DNA of 64,000 nt from Ligustrum vulgare (GCA_963555705.1 OY743171.1:24112852-24176851), one strand, 5' to 3'; counted from the first letter of the stretch, positions 33,781 to 46,135 are shown. Numbers and translations are program-made. Notes: generated by a model not told the origin, from the letters alone.

Positions 33781-35390
33781 TCCCTTTTCAGAAAGTGGTT
33801 AAAATCCACGTCAAGCTAAGGAACGTGCAAGTGTTCCTTGTATGCCAATCCAATGCAAGAAGCCCTGTTAGAATGTCATGAAGATTTTGATAATACTTGT
33901 GTGCGAAGATACTGCCGGAGGGTGGAGAAAATCTGAATCCCTCTTTCATTATTAAGAATAGTTGGCTTGGGATTTATAGCAAAAACCTTATGTACGTTAA
34001 TCTGGCCCAAGAATTTTTGTTACATATTGATGAAGAGAAAATGCTCAAATTTTGATTTTTAGAGCAAGACCGAAGAAGAGCATAAAGGGCGATCAAGCAT
34101 TGGCAGATAGACATCAAACTCTCTGTCATTTACATATAATTTTCCCTCACCAAGTTAAATCCAAACACCAGCTATGTCGAGTTCCCAATCCAAATAGCCA
34201 ATAAAAATGAAGGAATGGGGCGTTCCTCGAAATTTTGATTTCATAGGTGAAGTGGGTCTTCGTAACAATCTAAAAAGTGGTCTCCGGGGAGTTATGGCAG
34301 GCTGCCCAAGAAGCGAAGAAACTCGGATAACTGGATATCACAGAATACCAATACTCGACAGAGCTGATGAGGTTATGTTCAATCAAGCTTAACTGAAGCA
34401 GTTGGCAAAATTTCAAAGTTAATCACCGGGGTCAGAGATACAGGCTTTTTGGGGAAGGAAAATTGCTCAATAAGTGAAGAATTGTGATAATCAAATCTAA
34501 TGGAACAAAGGGACCAACATAATCGGTGAAAATCAGACCAGTCGCCCTAACGAAGCCAATGTGAGAAAAAGTTGATCTCTCTGGAACGTTTCTGGGGAAC
34601 GAGAGAGTCTGATCTGTCGATAATTGATCCCAGGATAATAAATATGGAAGGTGAGTTCAATTTAAACAAAATCTCCATGATTCGAATATGAAATTCCTCA
34701 TGCCATAAACCTCGAACAAATTAATGATCGCGATAGAAGATCTAGACCACTATCTGAATGTGAGATCGACTACTTCGAATGTTTAGGGATGGGATTATTT
34801 TTGCAGAAAAATTCGAAATTCATGGAGTGAATGCATGCTTTTTGTGGTCTTGATCCAACTGGTGTAGATAATAGCAAACGAAAACCTGCTTCGTATGGTT
34901 ATCGTACCTAGTTGTTCCAATTGAGGGTTGTGACTACGATCGGAAGAATGTGATCGGAGAGTATGATCATCTTTCGCCGGAGACGAGAACCACATATATG
35001 ATATTTCCAATCAATCCATTAAAGACGTGGCTGCATCGATGACTCCAATTTTAGGATCGAAATTTAATATAAATTGCCAGATTTCTTCACTGCCTGCTTC
35101 CTCAAACCCGTTCAAATTTGCTAGATTTCTTCGCTGAAAGAGATGTTGAACATTTTAAAATGATCAAAGAGGTGATCTCTATGATGAAAAGCCATAGTGG
35201 ATGTCATTGAAGAACTCCATAATTTCTCTCTCCAATTCCAAGAGAGTCCCCACGTGGTTATCTCTAATTTCATGGATTTGACATTATTTTTTGCATTTAC
35301 CCCTTTTTCCCGTAACAAGATCGTCAATTTTCTGAATTTTTATTTTGATAGTTGGAAATTGATCTTTGAACAACATGATTTTTTGATCAG
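33781..35390. other. non-coding interior of the LARD next to its 5' LTR
   Basis: Short open frames (60-90 codons) occur on both strands, but none shows a recognisable domain. Part could be further captured host sequence; nothing supports a specific source. Confidence 0.45.
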
Positions 35391-35409
35391 ATTCCCACAG
35401 ACGGCGCCA
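35391..35409 (-). other. primer-binding site of the LARD
   Basis: Minus strand TGGCGCCGTCTGTGGGAAT, two bases from the LTR end. It sets the element's direction. Confidence 0.85.
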
Positions 35410-35411
35410 AT

Positions 35412-36344
35412 TGATGCTGTAAAAAATCCTAATCTTGATGTGGCAAGATCTAGGACTTCTTGATCACTAGAAAAGATGAACGAATTCGCCTTGTATAACC
35501 TGAAAAAAGGCGAGGAGGATTCTCCCCGTCGCCCCTCCGGTGTGAGAATTAATATTCTAGAAAATAGAGAGAATATATAACTAAAAAACGTAAAGAATAT
35601 TGAATGAATATTGTGATCAAAAGAGCTGTATTTATAGGGCTGAAAAAAGCCCATAACCTTCTTTAACTGAAGAAGGAGTCTTTTTGATATAAACTTACAT
35701 TTGAAGGGGAATTATATCTTTACAAGAATAGAGTTCCCCTTTTTTAGGAGGTTTCCTTATAAGATACGTCTTGTTATGGAGGTCCAAGAAGGAGGTTCAC
35801 GAATGAAGCCCATTAATGAAGAAGGTTCGAAGTTCTATCCGTGTTGGGCTTCTAAGCGTGATGTGACCGGGACAGGCTGACCATATATCTTATCATCAAT
35901 GAGATTTTTGATAAGGTCGGGAGTGACCGACCTATGTAGTGACAGGATAAGCCCGGTCAAATATGTTGAATAAACGGAGAGTGACTTAGCGAGGCCGGGC
36001 AACAATCCCGATCTATACATGTCCGGGCCGGGCATTATTGCCCGACCTGTTATACTCCAAATCCCTAGCTTATTTTAGGGCGTCGTGAATTTGAACTGAT
36101 CATTTGATTTTCTAGGATGTAAGGCTAAAGACATAGCCCATTAACGTGTTTTGGGGTTAGGATTGACCCATAATTAGACTACAATGCTTCCACGAATCGA
36201 CCCAAAGGGGTAACCTTGGGCCATACAGAGGTCAATCCAAAGTGTGATGTTGTGCAAGATAGAAGGCCGGCCCAAAGCATGACCTTGGGCCTTAAGGTGA
36301 AAAGTAATATTCTGATAATAAAATGACCAAAAATATACCGATCA
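35412..36344 (-). repeat. 5' LTR of the LARD (element sense)
   Basis: 933 bp, partner of 28263-29194. It ends 156 bp from the stop codon of the cupin gene. Confidence 0.92.
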
Positions 36345-36500
36345 ATACAGAAATCAAAGGAAATCGTTAAACCTCCACCAGAAACACCACCTGAAATTGA
36401 AAACCTTCATAACCTAAAAGGAAACTTCTAAATGTTGATGCTTATTCCAGTTATAACTACTTAATAGAACTAAAGATATCAGCATCTCTTGATAGATGAT

Positions 36501-38801
36501 TCAATTTGGTGGTGGGAAGAAAATTTCTTCGGCCATTCTCTTTGAGCTGAATTTATGCTCTACGTCAGGAGCAACTTGAATGATGCCCGTAGCACCTGTG
36601 GGGACAAGGCCTTCCAAACTGAAGTCCTTCCAGCTAAATGTGTAAAAATTGGACTACCATTCACCACATAATTTGAGTTAGAAATTTTTCCCCGGATTCA
36701 AAAATAACATAGACACATGCCACTCTTCAGATTTTGGGTGTCTGTGCCACAATTTTAAATGATGACCTTACTCCCTATTTGGCCTTCTAAGAGAATGTGT
36801 GATTAAAAATTACTTGAAAAGTCAAATATTGTATGCTTGACTAAAATAGATGGTTGAAATTGAATGTTTTACAAACTTGGGGCCAAACAGGGGCTAATAA
36901 AAATAATTTGTACCCTACATTTAATTTTTCTTTAATTTCTTATAAAAAAATTATTGGTGCCCTAAGGTTCTATATGATCGCACATCTCACACATACTCAA
37001 AGCCACCTCTATAAAGACAGAAGAAAGGAAATGAATTAGTAAAGAAAGAAGAAATACTCACTCCGGAGTTGTGATGATAGAGAACCACTCCAAACCATCT
37101 GGATCAGCAATCTTTGAAACTACAAAGAACTTTGGAACAATGAAAAGATTACCAGCCTTAACTGTTTTTTCGAGGAGGCGCTTACCATCAACGCCGAAAA
37201 CCTGAGCACGACCACTGCCCCTCATAATATACGTGACCTGCAAAGCAAAGTCACAAGAGAAACCAGGAGAACACATTGCACTTCCATTCAATCTCACAAG
37301 ATCAGCCCCAAGTCCAACCTCCCAGAAACCAACGGCAAGTTCTTCGTGTTCAGAACAACCACCTTTCCACCGTCTTTAATGTCCACATCCAACGGAGCTT
37401 CCTCACAATTTAAGGCCATGCCATTGCGGTGCTCCTCTTTAGGTTCAGGCATTTGAAAACCAGCATCGAGCTTGACGATACCCTTACCGGGCTGCTGTCC
37501 AACAAGAGTTTTCACAATGTTCTCTTCCAAGTCCCATGCCCTGCCGACGAATTCGGTCGAGAATCCGGTGAAGATGCCATTAGATCCCGTTAAAAAGAAG
37601 TCGGTAAATGAACCGGGTTTGTGGGCTGTTTTGGTATCTCCAAGGAAGAGGACTACAAGTTGAGTGTCCTGTTTGTTGTACCACCAGGTGACAACACCAA
37701 ATGGAAGCGCAATGGCGTCACCCTTCTTGATTGCAAGCACCTTCTCTTCTTTTTCTGGAAGCACAATTCCGACCACTCCATTACCTGAAATTAAAGCAAA
37801 ATATGCGAAATTAAAAAGGTGAAAAGAAAAGAAAGATTTAGACCTAATAAAAAACGAAAGAATATTAAAAAAATTAAATAAATCTGATTAATCAACAAAC
37901 AGCAGAGACGGAGTTAGGGAGGGTGGGGGGCGATCGCCCCCTCCCCAATATTGTCCACGGGTCCACTATTCCTAATTAATTTGTAATGTATTTTTTAGTT
38001 TCGCCCCTACAAAAATTTTGATTCACTCCCGCAAAATTTTGAATTTTTTTTTTAATTGATAAATATTGACTCAATAACTTAAATTTTAAAATTTAACAAT
38101 ACAAAGGTCTTAAGACAAAGTTGCGTAATAGAATGAAAAATGATTTTTTGTCCAGTACCATGCTTGTGTATATAGATAATGAGATTGTTGATACTTTTTT
38201 ATTAGATTCTCTTGTTGATAAGTTTGAAATGATGAGAACAAAGAGAGACCAATTTCAGATGTCCAAATCATTTCTACTATCTTTTATATAGATAAGCAGT
38301 TTACTTTTTGTCTTTTTTATGTTCATCTAACGTTCATGTTTTCAATTTGTATAGCGTTAGATACATAAATGGACAAATTGTTTTTGTATCGACAAACTGA
38401 TTGTCTTTTTGGTCAATAAATCTAACTTACCTATTTTGGTACTCAAAATCGTCGTTTTCAATACTCTTAGTTAAAAAAAAAAATTCGGGGGCAACCTCGA
38501 GAGAGGGGCCTGCCCCCCTCCACCCCCCGTATTTTCGCCTCCGCAAAATTTGAATCTTGACTACGTCCCTGACAAACAGTAAAGTGGATAAATAATCGGA
38601 CGGACCTTGAAGGACATAGGAAACCTTGGCGGAATCAGAGTAACGAGGCATAGCCAAGCCATTTTTCTCGAGAGCAAGCTTTGCAGCTCCGATATTGCCT
38701 TCACGTATCATAGGCAGTTCATTTGGGCACCATGCATAATATGATCCGCCCTCTCCTCCGTATACTTTCTTTGCCAACTTCGGAGATAGATCAAGCTCCA
38801 T
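36501..38801 (-). CDS. bicupin (legumin/glutelin-like RmlC-type cupin), three exons, two frameshifts
   Basis: Exons on the minus strand are 38801-38606, 37784-37062 and 36653-36501, joined by GT-AG introns (donors GTCCGT and GTGAGT). With two lost bases restored the product would be about 357 residues, the length of the Arabidopsis At2g28680/At1g07750 cupins it resembles. Exon 1 gives MELDLSPKLAKKVYGGEGGS. Exon 2 covers the first cupin barrel (GDAIALPFGVVTWWYN) and FTGFSTEFVGRAWDL, and carries the second barrel to its end (GNLFIVPKFFVVSKIADPDG). Exon 3 begins DPIFTHLAGRTSVWKALSP. The ATG at 38801 fits family starts. Frameshifts: a G run at 37321-37323 and near 36575, each missing one G. These may be assembly errors or early pseudogenisation. 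Function is not established; the family resembles seed globulins but lacks an evident signal peptide, so a cytosolic protein is likely. Confidence 0.85.
37895..38579 (+). mobile_element. hAT element inserted in intron 1 of the cupin gene
   Basis: The element occupies 37903-38571 (669 bp) between exact 8-bp duplications acaaacag (37895-37902 and 38572-38579). Termini are CAGAGACGGAGTTA and, reversed, CAGGGACGTAGTCA (about 11 of 14 matching), typical hAT. Inside, on the plus strand at about 38110-38290, a frame reads TKLRNRMKNDFLSSTMLVYI, then DNEIVDTF and KFEMMRTKRDQFQ. This is the C-terminal end of a TTF/MYM-finger hAT transposase. It is therefore an internally deleted derivative, unable to move by itself. 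It makes up most of the 821-bp intron; without element and duplication the intron would be about 144 bp. Orientation is opposite to the host gene. Confidence 0.92.
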
Positions 38802-38845
38802 TTTCAACTATATCTATTGATCTCTTTGAGAAATCTAACCAAATA

Positions 38846-39357
38846 CCAAAAAGTAGATGTGTTAATCCGGGTGGTCCGGGCCGGATCAGCCCGTCAACAT
38901 ATGAGCTCGGTAACGGCCCGCGTCAAAAAAAGCCCGTCTGCTGCGGGTTCCGGGCCGACCCACAAATTTTGAACTACAACTCAGGCCCGCCCGCTGGCCC
39001 ATTCGGGTCAAGCCCATGCAGGTTGCGGGTCGCGATTCGTTCCAATTTGGCCAGTATGAATAAAAATATAAAATTTTTCATATTTATAATATATATATAT
39101 TTTTTGTTAAATTTATAAATATTAGATGAACAAAATGATAAATTCATATTTATACCATTAAATATTTATATTGAATTTAAATTTATATAAACAAAAAACA
39201 ACTAAATGCTAAATGCATTTCTAATTACTACTATCAAAGAACATTACGTTTCTTAACTATCAGGGAGAAAAATAAGATTTAGCTTTAGAAATTGAGCTAG
39301 TACTAGAGTTTGTAGAAATTTTTTTTTTTTCAATATTACGATATTTAATAAAAATGG

Positions 39358-39391
<34 letters not shown>

Positions 39392-39560
39392 AATTTCACG
39401 GGCCAGCGGGTTAACCGCGGCCCGCGAAACCCGCGGTTCACACCTTCTTGACCTGTGAACCGCCCGCACGGGTCACGGGTTGGCCCGCCGTCCCGGGTCG
39501 ATCCGGGCCGATTTTCACGGGTCTGGTCGACCTGTCCGTCTTGACACCTCTACCAAAAAG
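38846..39560. mobile_element. hAT-type MITE 52 bp upstream of the cupin start codon
   Basis: The element 38854-39552 (699 bp) lies between exact 8-bp duplications ccaaaaag (38846-38853 and 39553-39560). Termini TAGATGTGTTAATCCGGG and, reversed, TAGAGGTGTCAAGACGGA match the common plant hAT MITE end TAGRGGTGTCAA. Both subterminal regions (about 38870-39060 and 39398-39540) are rich in CGGGCC/GGCCCG, unlike the AT-rich centre, which holds a long poly-T (about 39358-39384). No coding capacity. It separates the cupin ATG from its original upstream promoter. Confidence 0.92.
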
Positions 39561-41529
39561 ACTATGAAAAGTTAATAATTATATATTAATAATTTAATAA
39601 TTATATGAAAGATTGGGTTAATGTGGATTTCAATGTATAGAGGATGGATTACAGAATCTTAAAAGGATAAAACGTAACAGACAAGATTATAGAGGATAAT
39701 AATGTGATGAAAAACTGATTTTTTTTTTTTTTAGGGGGTTAGGAAGAAGTCAAAACGAATGTTAAAAAAAAAAAAAAAAAATTATTTTAAAAAAAATGGG
39801 ATAAACGAGTGAATTAAGTTATTTTTCTAAAAAAATATTTCAAACAATTTTAATTAGATATGGTAATTGTGACAGATAAATGTGTCATATTTTACTTTTG
39901 AATATAATTTTGAATATAATACACAAATCAGTGGTTCCTTTATTTTTTGTTTTTAGCGTAACAAAAACAAATTAAACTCAAATATCAATTTAATATTGAA
40001 ATTAAGAATTAATATATATTTCATTTGATGGGAACTATTATATTTCCGGGTTCATCTCTTAGATTTAGTTTAAAAAAAAAAAAAATTGTTCAAAATATAT
40101 AATACTGATTTCTGATCGTCCAATTCCATCGAGAAAATACATTTTTCTTCCTGTCTTTAACTAGCAGGTATATTTCCAAATATTCATAATTTACCAAAAT
40201 AGTTATTTCCAACTAAATAAAAAAAATAAAATTTTTCATTTTTTAAAAACAATAGTAGTAAACACATGCTTTGCACGTTTTATATATATGATGAATGTTA
40301 AGTAATGTTTTTTAAGTAATTAATAATACAAATTCTGAAAGTAGTTGACGTAATTGATATTATTAGAGGAAAATTGTAAATGATAAATTGACTTCAATTC
40401 TTAATATATTAATATTTTAATGAAAATTTTTGCCAAGTTCTTCAAATATATAATAGACAATTATTTAAAATACCAGCTTAATAAATAATCGTTTGTGATA
40501 TATTAAGAAGTTATTTGATATCATAAATATTAGACAAATCAATAATTGCGCTTTTTAAAATATTTATGATAAGTCGCGAAAAATGTGAAAAAATCGTGCA
40601 CAGATAAATTAAATTAATTTGTGAGCATATTTTTTTAATGAAAAATGTTTAATATTATATATGCTCTTGTATGAGAGAAATTAAACTAAGATTTTAGTCC
40701 AGATTAAAGTCAATTATTTTTAACAAAATATTTCATCGGACCTACAACTTTTGAACCACATTTTATTAATTTCTATCAAAATTTATTAAAAGGCTGATTT
40801 TAATCATTACCAAACAAAGACTATATAAATTTAAAATTAAATTTCAATTTCAATTTTTTCTTTTCGAAAGAGTTTTAAAATTATTTATTTTATATTCTTA
40901 ATTAGAAAATAATTAATTTTTTTCCTTTTTATATAAATATTGACGGTTTTGATAAGAATTTAAATGATTTAAAAATAAAAAGTTTCACACTCACCCTACT
41001 TTAAAAATAATAATAAAAAAGTTATTTTTATCGATAACTAAAACATAATTGTTTAAATAATTAATACAAAAATACATTCAAAGTATAAATATATTCTTTG
41101 AATTGTTCAAAGAGTATATTTATAAACAAAATAATATTGCCCAACAGGAGACTAAAAGATAATTGTTTGAATTAAAAATAGAAAAAAAAATCTGTTAAAA
41201 TGCATAAACACAATTTTTGAATTGTTTAATGAAGTTATCACGAGAAATGAAATTTGATAAGACAATATTCTAAAAGTAAATTAAAAACTAATGACGCTAA
41301 ATTAATAATAGTTGAATAACCAATTTTGATTTAATCAAAGTGGATAAATTAATGTTTTGACATAAGAAATAAAATAAATGTAAAATAAGTTTCAATAAAT
41401 GAACTAAGTATAATATTGAAAAAAATAAAAGAGTGATGATAAAATAGAAAATCAAAAGATTCTATCTCATCCACATTTTTAAGATATCTAGAAGATGTAG
41501 ATATTGTTGCAGATGTAAATATAGATGTA
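39561..41529. other. AT-rich intergenic region
   Basis: About 2 kb upstream of the cupin gene with poly-A/T runs and no supported gene. If the cupin gene's original distal promoter survives, it is here, displaced by the MITE. Confidence 0.5.
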
Positions 41530-41534
41530 GATAG

Positions 41535-41722
41535 TGTTAAGGAAATCAAAGATAATGTAGAATCTTCAAGATCATGATTACCATAATACTTTTGTAATTT
41601 TTTATTATTGGATAGAATTTTAATTATTCTTGTTTCCTAGTATATGTAAATCACTTGTATTATAAATTATTGTATCATTCATTAATGAAAGAATAATTCT
41701 ATTCAATCATCAATTCTCTTCA
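41535..41722 (+). repeat. 5' LTR of the RE1-like element
   Basis: Starts TGTTAAGGAAATC, ends CTCTTCA; 'tgtttcctagtata' and 'tattataaattatt' are shared with the 3' copy. Confidence 0.85.
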
Positions 41723-41734
41723 TGGCATCAGAGC
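41723..41734 (+). other. primer-binding site of the RE1-like element
   Basis: TGGCATCAGAGC, one change from the initiator tRNA-Met site. Confidence 0.88.
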
Positions 41735-42051
41735 AATCTTAAAACTTTCACAAGCAAAATCTTGTTTTTTCCCTTCCCTCTCCTCTCCAAAGTCAGACAA
41801 TCAGCCGCAAACCTTTCCTAATGGCCACACCTCTGTCTCCTCTTATTCTACATTCTATTTTGTCTGGTCACTTCCCACTATTACACCAGCCCTAATCATC
41901 TAGCAGTCACCTTATTTATTTTATTCATCACACCTTACCACTTCAAACATCTCTCGCCAACTCTTTCGCCTTCAAAACCCCAAGTAGTCTCAGCAAACCA
42001 TTTTTTTTCCTTTTCTCCCAACCATTCGGACTCCTCTCTTCTCCTTCAACC

Positions 42052-42690
42052 ATGTCTATTGAAATTGAATCTGCTGGAACAAATTCCCCTGAAAACAATG
42101 ACCAACAAACCGATCTAACATTTGCCCTACCCAATTCACTCCCCATTCAAATAAATGCTTCTACACTTCTTCCTTTACACCTCACTCATACCAATTATTT
42201 TTCCTGGAAGTTGCAATTTACATCTTTGTTTTACGGCCTATAGAACATGGAAGTGTCAAGATCAATTGATTCTTCATGCTATTATTGCCTCTCTAATTGA
42301 AAGTGTCATCCCCCTCATTGCTACTATTACTGCATCACATGAGGCCTGGACACGAATGAATCATATATTTGCTAAACGATTGCAGTTGTATATTATTCAC
42401 CTGAAAGATAAACTCGCCAATCTCAATTAAGGGACTCAACCAATTTCTGAATTTCTTCTCTAAATCAAAACCTTGGCTGATGAACTCTCATCTTTTGGTG
42501 CTCTGCTATCTGATGCTGATTTTCTTATATATTGCACAAGGGGATTGGGTGTCATCTACAAAGAGGTTATTGACTTATTGCAGCTCTCAGAACCCGTGAC
42601 TCTCCAATAACCTTTGAGGAGTTATATGAAAAGTTAATTGATCATGAAACTTTCCTCAAAGATGCAGAAAACCAAACCTTGTCTTAAAAT
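42052..42690 (+). pseudogene. RE1-like gag pseudogene
   Basis: ATG at 42052. The first 63 codons end in THTNYFSWKLQFTSLFYGL and then TAG; the text continues in another frame as IIASLIESVIPLIATITASH and KRLQLYIIHLKDKLANLN. Further pieces (ADELSSFGALLSDADFLIY) follow across stops to about 42690. At least three stops and one shift. The zinc knuckle is not convincing (a decayed 'FQYCR...C' is near 42865). Confidence 0.8.
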
Positions 42691-42974
42691 CCTTCCTTAA
42701 ATTATACTACCAATCACTCCTCCAATAAAGAATGTCGCTCCAATAATAACAGACGTTCATACCAGCCCAACCCTAATCCCGTAGAAGGAATCCTTCCAAC
42801 CTCACGGCCTCCAACCCACTATAACCCTAAATCTAACCATCGTGATGAGTCTTCTGTGATATTTCAATACTGTAGAGGTAAAGCACTCACAACTCTTGCA
42901 TGTTGAAATTATTTCCACACCTACACCCCAACAAACCGAAGGTACATCATGCTGGAGTTTCCTCTTCTACCAAC

Positions 42975-44275
42975 TATTAGCTATTGGATTCTGGTGCTTC
43001 TCATCATGTTGCTTCTCAACTTTCAAACTTGTCTCTTCACCAACCATATGATGGTCCTGATGATGTGGTCTTGGGTAACGGTAATACACTCTCTATTTCT
43101 CACACATGTTCTACCAATCTCTCTCCAAACTTTGATTTATCTAATATTCTAATTGTGCCTTCCTTAAATCTCAAATTAATTTTTGTTGCACAATTTTGCA
43201 AACAAAACTCAACTTCTATTGAGTTATTTCCTTCTTACTTTGTTGTGAAGGATCTCGACTCCAAGAAAATTCTACTCCACAGCCAGGAAATCAATGATTC
43301 GTATGAATGACCATCTACATTCTCTTCATCGTTGTCTCCTATGATCCAATCTGTCTCCACGGTCTACTCAACTTTTTGGCATGGCCGCCTTGGACATTTC
43401 TCTCTCAAGACTACTAAATTTCTTCTCTGGTCGGGTTTACTGCAGTCTAGCTCCACTTTACCTTCAAAATTTTCTTGTCGTTCATGTTAATGTAATAAGA
43501 GCACAAGCTCCCATTTAATATTTCTAGTCGTCAGAGTCATAGACCGTTAGAAGTTCTTTTTACAGATGTATGGGGACCTAGTCTGGTTATTTCTATTGAT
43601 GGTTTTCGTTACTATGTTATTTTTGTTGACCATTTTACAAAACTCATATGGTTCTTTCCAGTGCACTTGAAATCTGATGTTTCCTCTATTTTCTCTACAT
43701 TTAAATTGCAAGTTGAAAATCAATTCAATACAAAAATAACAACTGTCTACTCCGATGGTGGTGGGAGTTCCAAGCTCTTAGCCTCATCTTCAATTCATCT
43801 AGAATTCAACACTTAGTAACTCCACCTTACACCCCTAAACATAATGGTCTTGCTGAACGTTGACACAGACACATTGTCAAAACTGGCCTAACTTTACTTC
43901 ATCAAGTATCTCTTCCCACTCCCTACTGGTCCTTCGCCTTCCAAACTACTGTTTATTTGATCAGCTGTCTCCCTACCTCATTTCTAGGACATGACAGTCC
44001 ACTCTTTGGTCTCTTTAACCACAAAGCATCCTACTTGCATCTTAGGCAATTTGGTTGCTTATGCTACCTGTGGCTTCGTCCATATTCCACCAATAAACTT
44101 GATGTTTGTTCAAAGGATTGCATATTCCTTGGGTATGACACCAAACACCACTCTTATTTATGTCAAGAACTACACAGTAAAAAAAAAAAATCTTCACTTC
44201 TAGGCATGTTAAATTTGTTGAGCATATATTTCCACATTCCTCATCCTCAAAATCTCCCCTCCCTCCAATATTGAC
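42975..44275 (+). pseudogene. RE1-like protease-integrase pseudogene
   Basis: Protease site DSGASHHVASQLSNLS starts at about 42987 and its frame is open to 43310. The GAG-pre-integrase zinc region follows (WHGRLGHFSL ... CRSC) with a stop. The integrase core is readable across frames: DVWGPS, YSDGGG and NGLAER with a TGA after it, so D, D and E positions can be traced. A last open piece (43957-44274) holds the integrase C-terminal GKLR-type 'HLRQFGCLCYLWLRPYSTNK' region. Inactive. Confidence 0.82.
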
Positions 44276-44329
44276 ACTTTCTCCTCCTCTATTCTATCTT
44301 CTTACCCTCTTCCCTTACCAACTGTGGTT

Positions 44330-44560
44330 ATTTCACAACACACTTAGCCCCGACAACAATCCTTGGCAGCCTCCCAATCTGTCGAGGACAATTCCTCTTA
44401 GGCAGAACTAGTTCCTGTTGAACCTGACACTAGTTCGGCAGTTTTTGCCTCTGCTGAATCCTCACTTGGTTCGGCAGCATCCTCCTCTGCCGAACTAGGC
44501 AGCCACTTCTTCTGCTGAACCTTTACACTGTTTGGTAGCCCCTTCATCTGCTGAACCATG
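44330..44560 (+). repeat. degenerate 'tctgctgaac...ttcggcag' repeats in the integrase-RT linker
   Basis: The phrases 'tctgctgaa(c/t)c' and 'ttcggcag' alternate about five times. In one frame they give Ser/Ala/Glu-rich repeats (SAESSLGSAASSSAELG). A small expansion within the non-conserved linker. Confidence 0.6.
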
Positions 44561-44769
44561 TCTCAGCCCGGAAACCAGTGACTATGCTGGACAACTTGAA
44601 CCACAATCTGGACTTGGCCCTTTTATTCTCCAACCGTCCTTTAAATCTCATCATACGCTAACTCATGCCAAGAATAACATTTTTTGTCCAAAACATTTAC
44701 ACAACACCTCTTCTCGACATCCCCTTCCCAAGTCTCTTGAACCAACTTGTGTAACTTAAGCCTTGAAAT

Positions 44770-46135
44770 CTTTACATTGGCGTAATGCCATGGCGGGAGA
44801 GCTTAATGTCTTGATCACTAATCAAACATAGAATCTTGTCTCTCCTCCACCCTATGTCCAACCCATTGGTTGTAAATTGGGTTTTCGTATCAAAAGAAAT
44901 TCGGATGGCACCATCTCACGCTACAAAGTGCGGCTTGTGGCCAAAGGATTTCATCAAAGACCTTAGATCGACTTCCATGAAACTTTCAGCCCTGTGATTA
45001 AACCTACAACCATCAGAATCTTTCTTACCCTTGCCCTATACTACAACTGATCGGTGCATCAACTGGACGTTAAAAATGCCTTTCTTCAAGGCACGTTGAC
45101 TGAAATAATCTACATGTCCCAGCCAGTTGGCTTCCATGATTCCTATTTCCCCAGGCTCCTCAAGCCTAGTACACGAAACTTAAGACCTTCCTTCTAAAAC
45201 ATGGTTTTCAAAATTCAAATAGTGATCCATCCTTACTCCTCTATTCTTCCAACAACACTACTATATACTTCCTTGTATGTGTAGATGACCTTCTCGTCAG
45301 TATAAATCAAGCAGGCATTGTTCAATCATTATTAAATGTTCTCTCTTCTCGCTTTTTAGTCAGAAACCTAGGTTCTCTTCACTATTTTCTCGATGTTGAG
45401 GCCATCCACACTCCTCCTCTAATTTTCTTGATCCAACATAGGTATATTTCTGATCTTCTTACAAAAGTCAACATGACTGGTTCTAAATCCCTATCAACTC
45501 CCATTTCCAACTCATCCACTCTTCGACTAAGTGATGGTTCTCCCTCTACAGATGCCACAACTTACCGACAAGTTGTTGGAGCTCTCCAATACCTGTCCTT
45601 AACACACCCTGACATCTGCTTTGCCATAAATAAATTGTCTCAGTTCATGAGTTCTCCATCTGAGATTCATTAGACAACGGTCAAACGTATTCTCCGATAT
45701 CTCAAACAAACCATTCACCATGGCCTACTACTTCGCAAATCCCCTACTCTTTCACTGTTAGGATTTACTGATTCAAACTGGGTTGGAAAAATCGATGATT
45801 GTTCCTCTACATCTGCATATATTCTTTATCTTGGATATTCCGCAATCTCTTGGTGTTCAAACAAACAACGAACTATTGCACGATCTTCCACTGAAGCCAA
45901 GTATAGGGCACTTGCCTCTTGCTCTTTTGAACTCCTGTGAGTTCAAAATCTTCTATCTCACAATCCTGTGTTTCATTCCTGTATGAAACACATTGTCATT
46001 TATTATCACTTTGTTCGCACACATGTTTTCAATGGTTCCTTTCATGTCTCTTATATTCCGACCCAAGACCAACTTGCGGACATTCTCACGGAGTCATTAT
46101 CACCTACCAAGTTTGAATAGTTGCGATGCAAGCTT
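44770..46135 (+). pseudogene. RE1-like RT-RNase H pseudogene
   Basis: The RT pieces are QPIGCKLGFRIKRNSDG, RYKVRLVAKGFHQRP, FSPVIKPTTIRIF and HQLDVKNAFLQGTLTEIIYM. The palm box reads CVDDLLVS (D-D kept, Y changed to C), followed by SLHYFLDVEA and TTYRQVVGALQYLSLTHPD. RNase H is seen as GFTDSNWVGKIDDCSSTSAY and ARSSTEAKYRALAS, with the tail DQLADILTESLSPTKFE. Stops interrupt it at about 44830, 44965, 45048 and 45672. A small deletion appears at the KPST join near 45165. Confidence 0.85.

Larger units (their letters stand above)
28263..36344 (-). mobile_element. non-coding Ty3/gypsy derivative (LARD), Tat-like
   Basis: Near-identical 0.93-kb LTRs at 28263-29194 and 35412-36344 begin TG and end CA. 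They are flanked by an exact 5-bp duplication, ataca (28258-28262 and 36345-36349). On the minus strand the sequence after the right-hand LTR is TGGCGCCGTCTGTGGGAAT, the kind of primer site seen in Tat-lineage gypsy elements. The sequence before the left-hand LTR is GCACGGGGGCTAA, a polypurine tract. The element therefore points left. Its 6.2-kb interior has no gag or pol. It consists of tandem arrays and unique sequence, including a captured CCCH gene fragment, and would depend on an autonomous partner. Confidence 0.9.

Noticed and set aside
36501..38801. Seed storage globulin (legumin/glutelin)
   Set aside because: It shares the bicupin fold, but the start gives a short charged N-terminus without signal peptide and the length is about 357 residues, fitting the At2g28680-type cupins better than true 11S globulins.
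39253..39441. Poly-Lys frame
   Set aside because: Translation of a poly-T tract inside the hAT MITE.
44330..44560. Independent Ser/Ala-rich gene
   Set aside because: It falls in the integrase-RT linker of the RE1-like element and has stops in all frames nearby.
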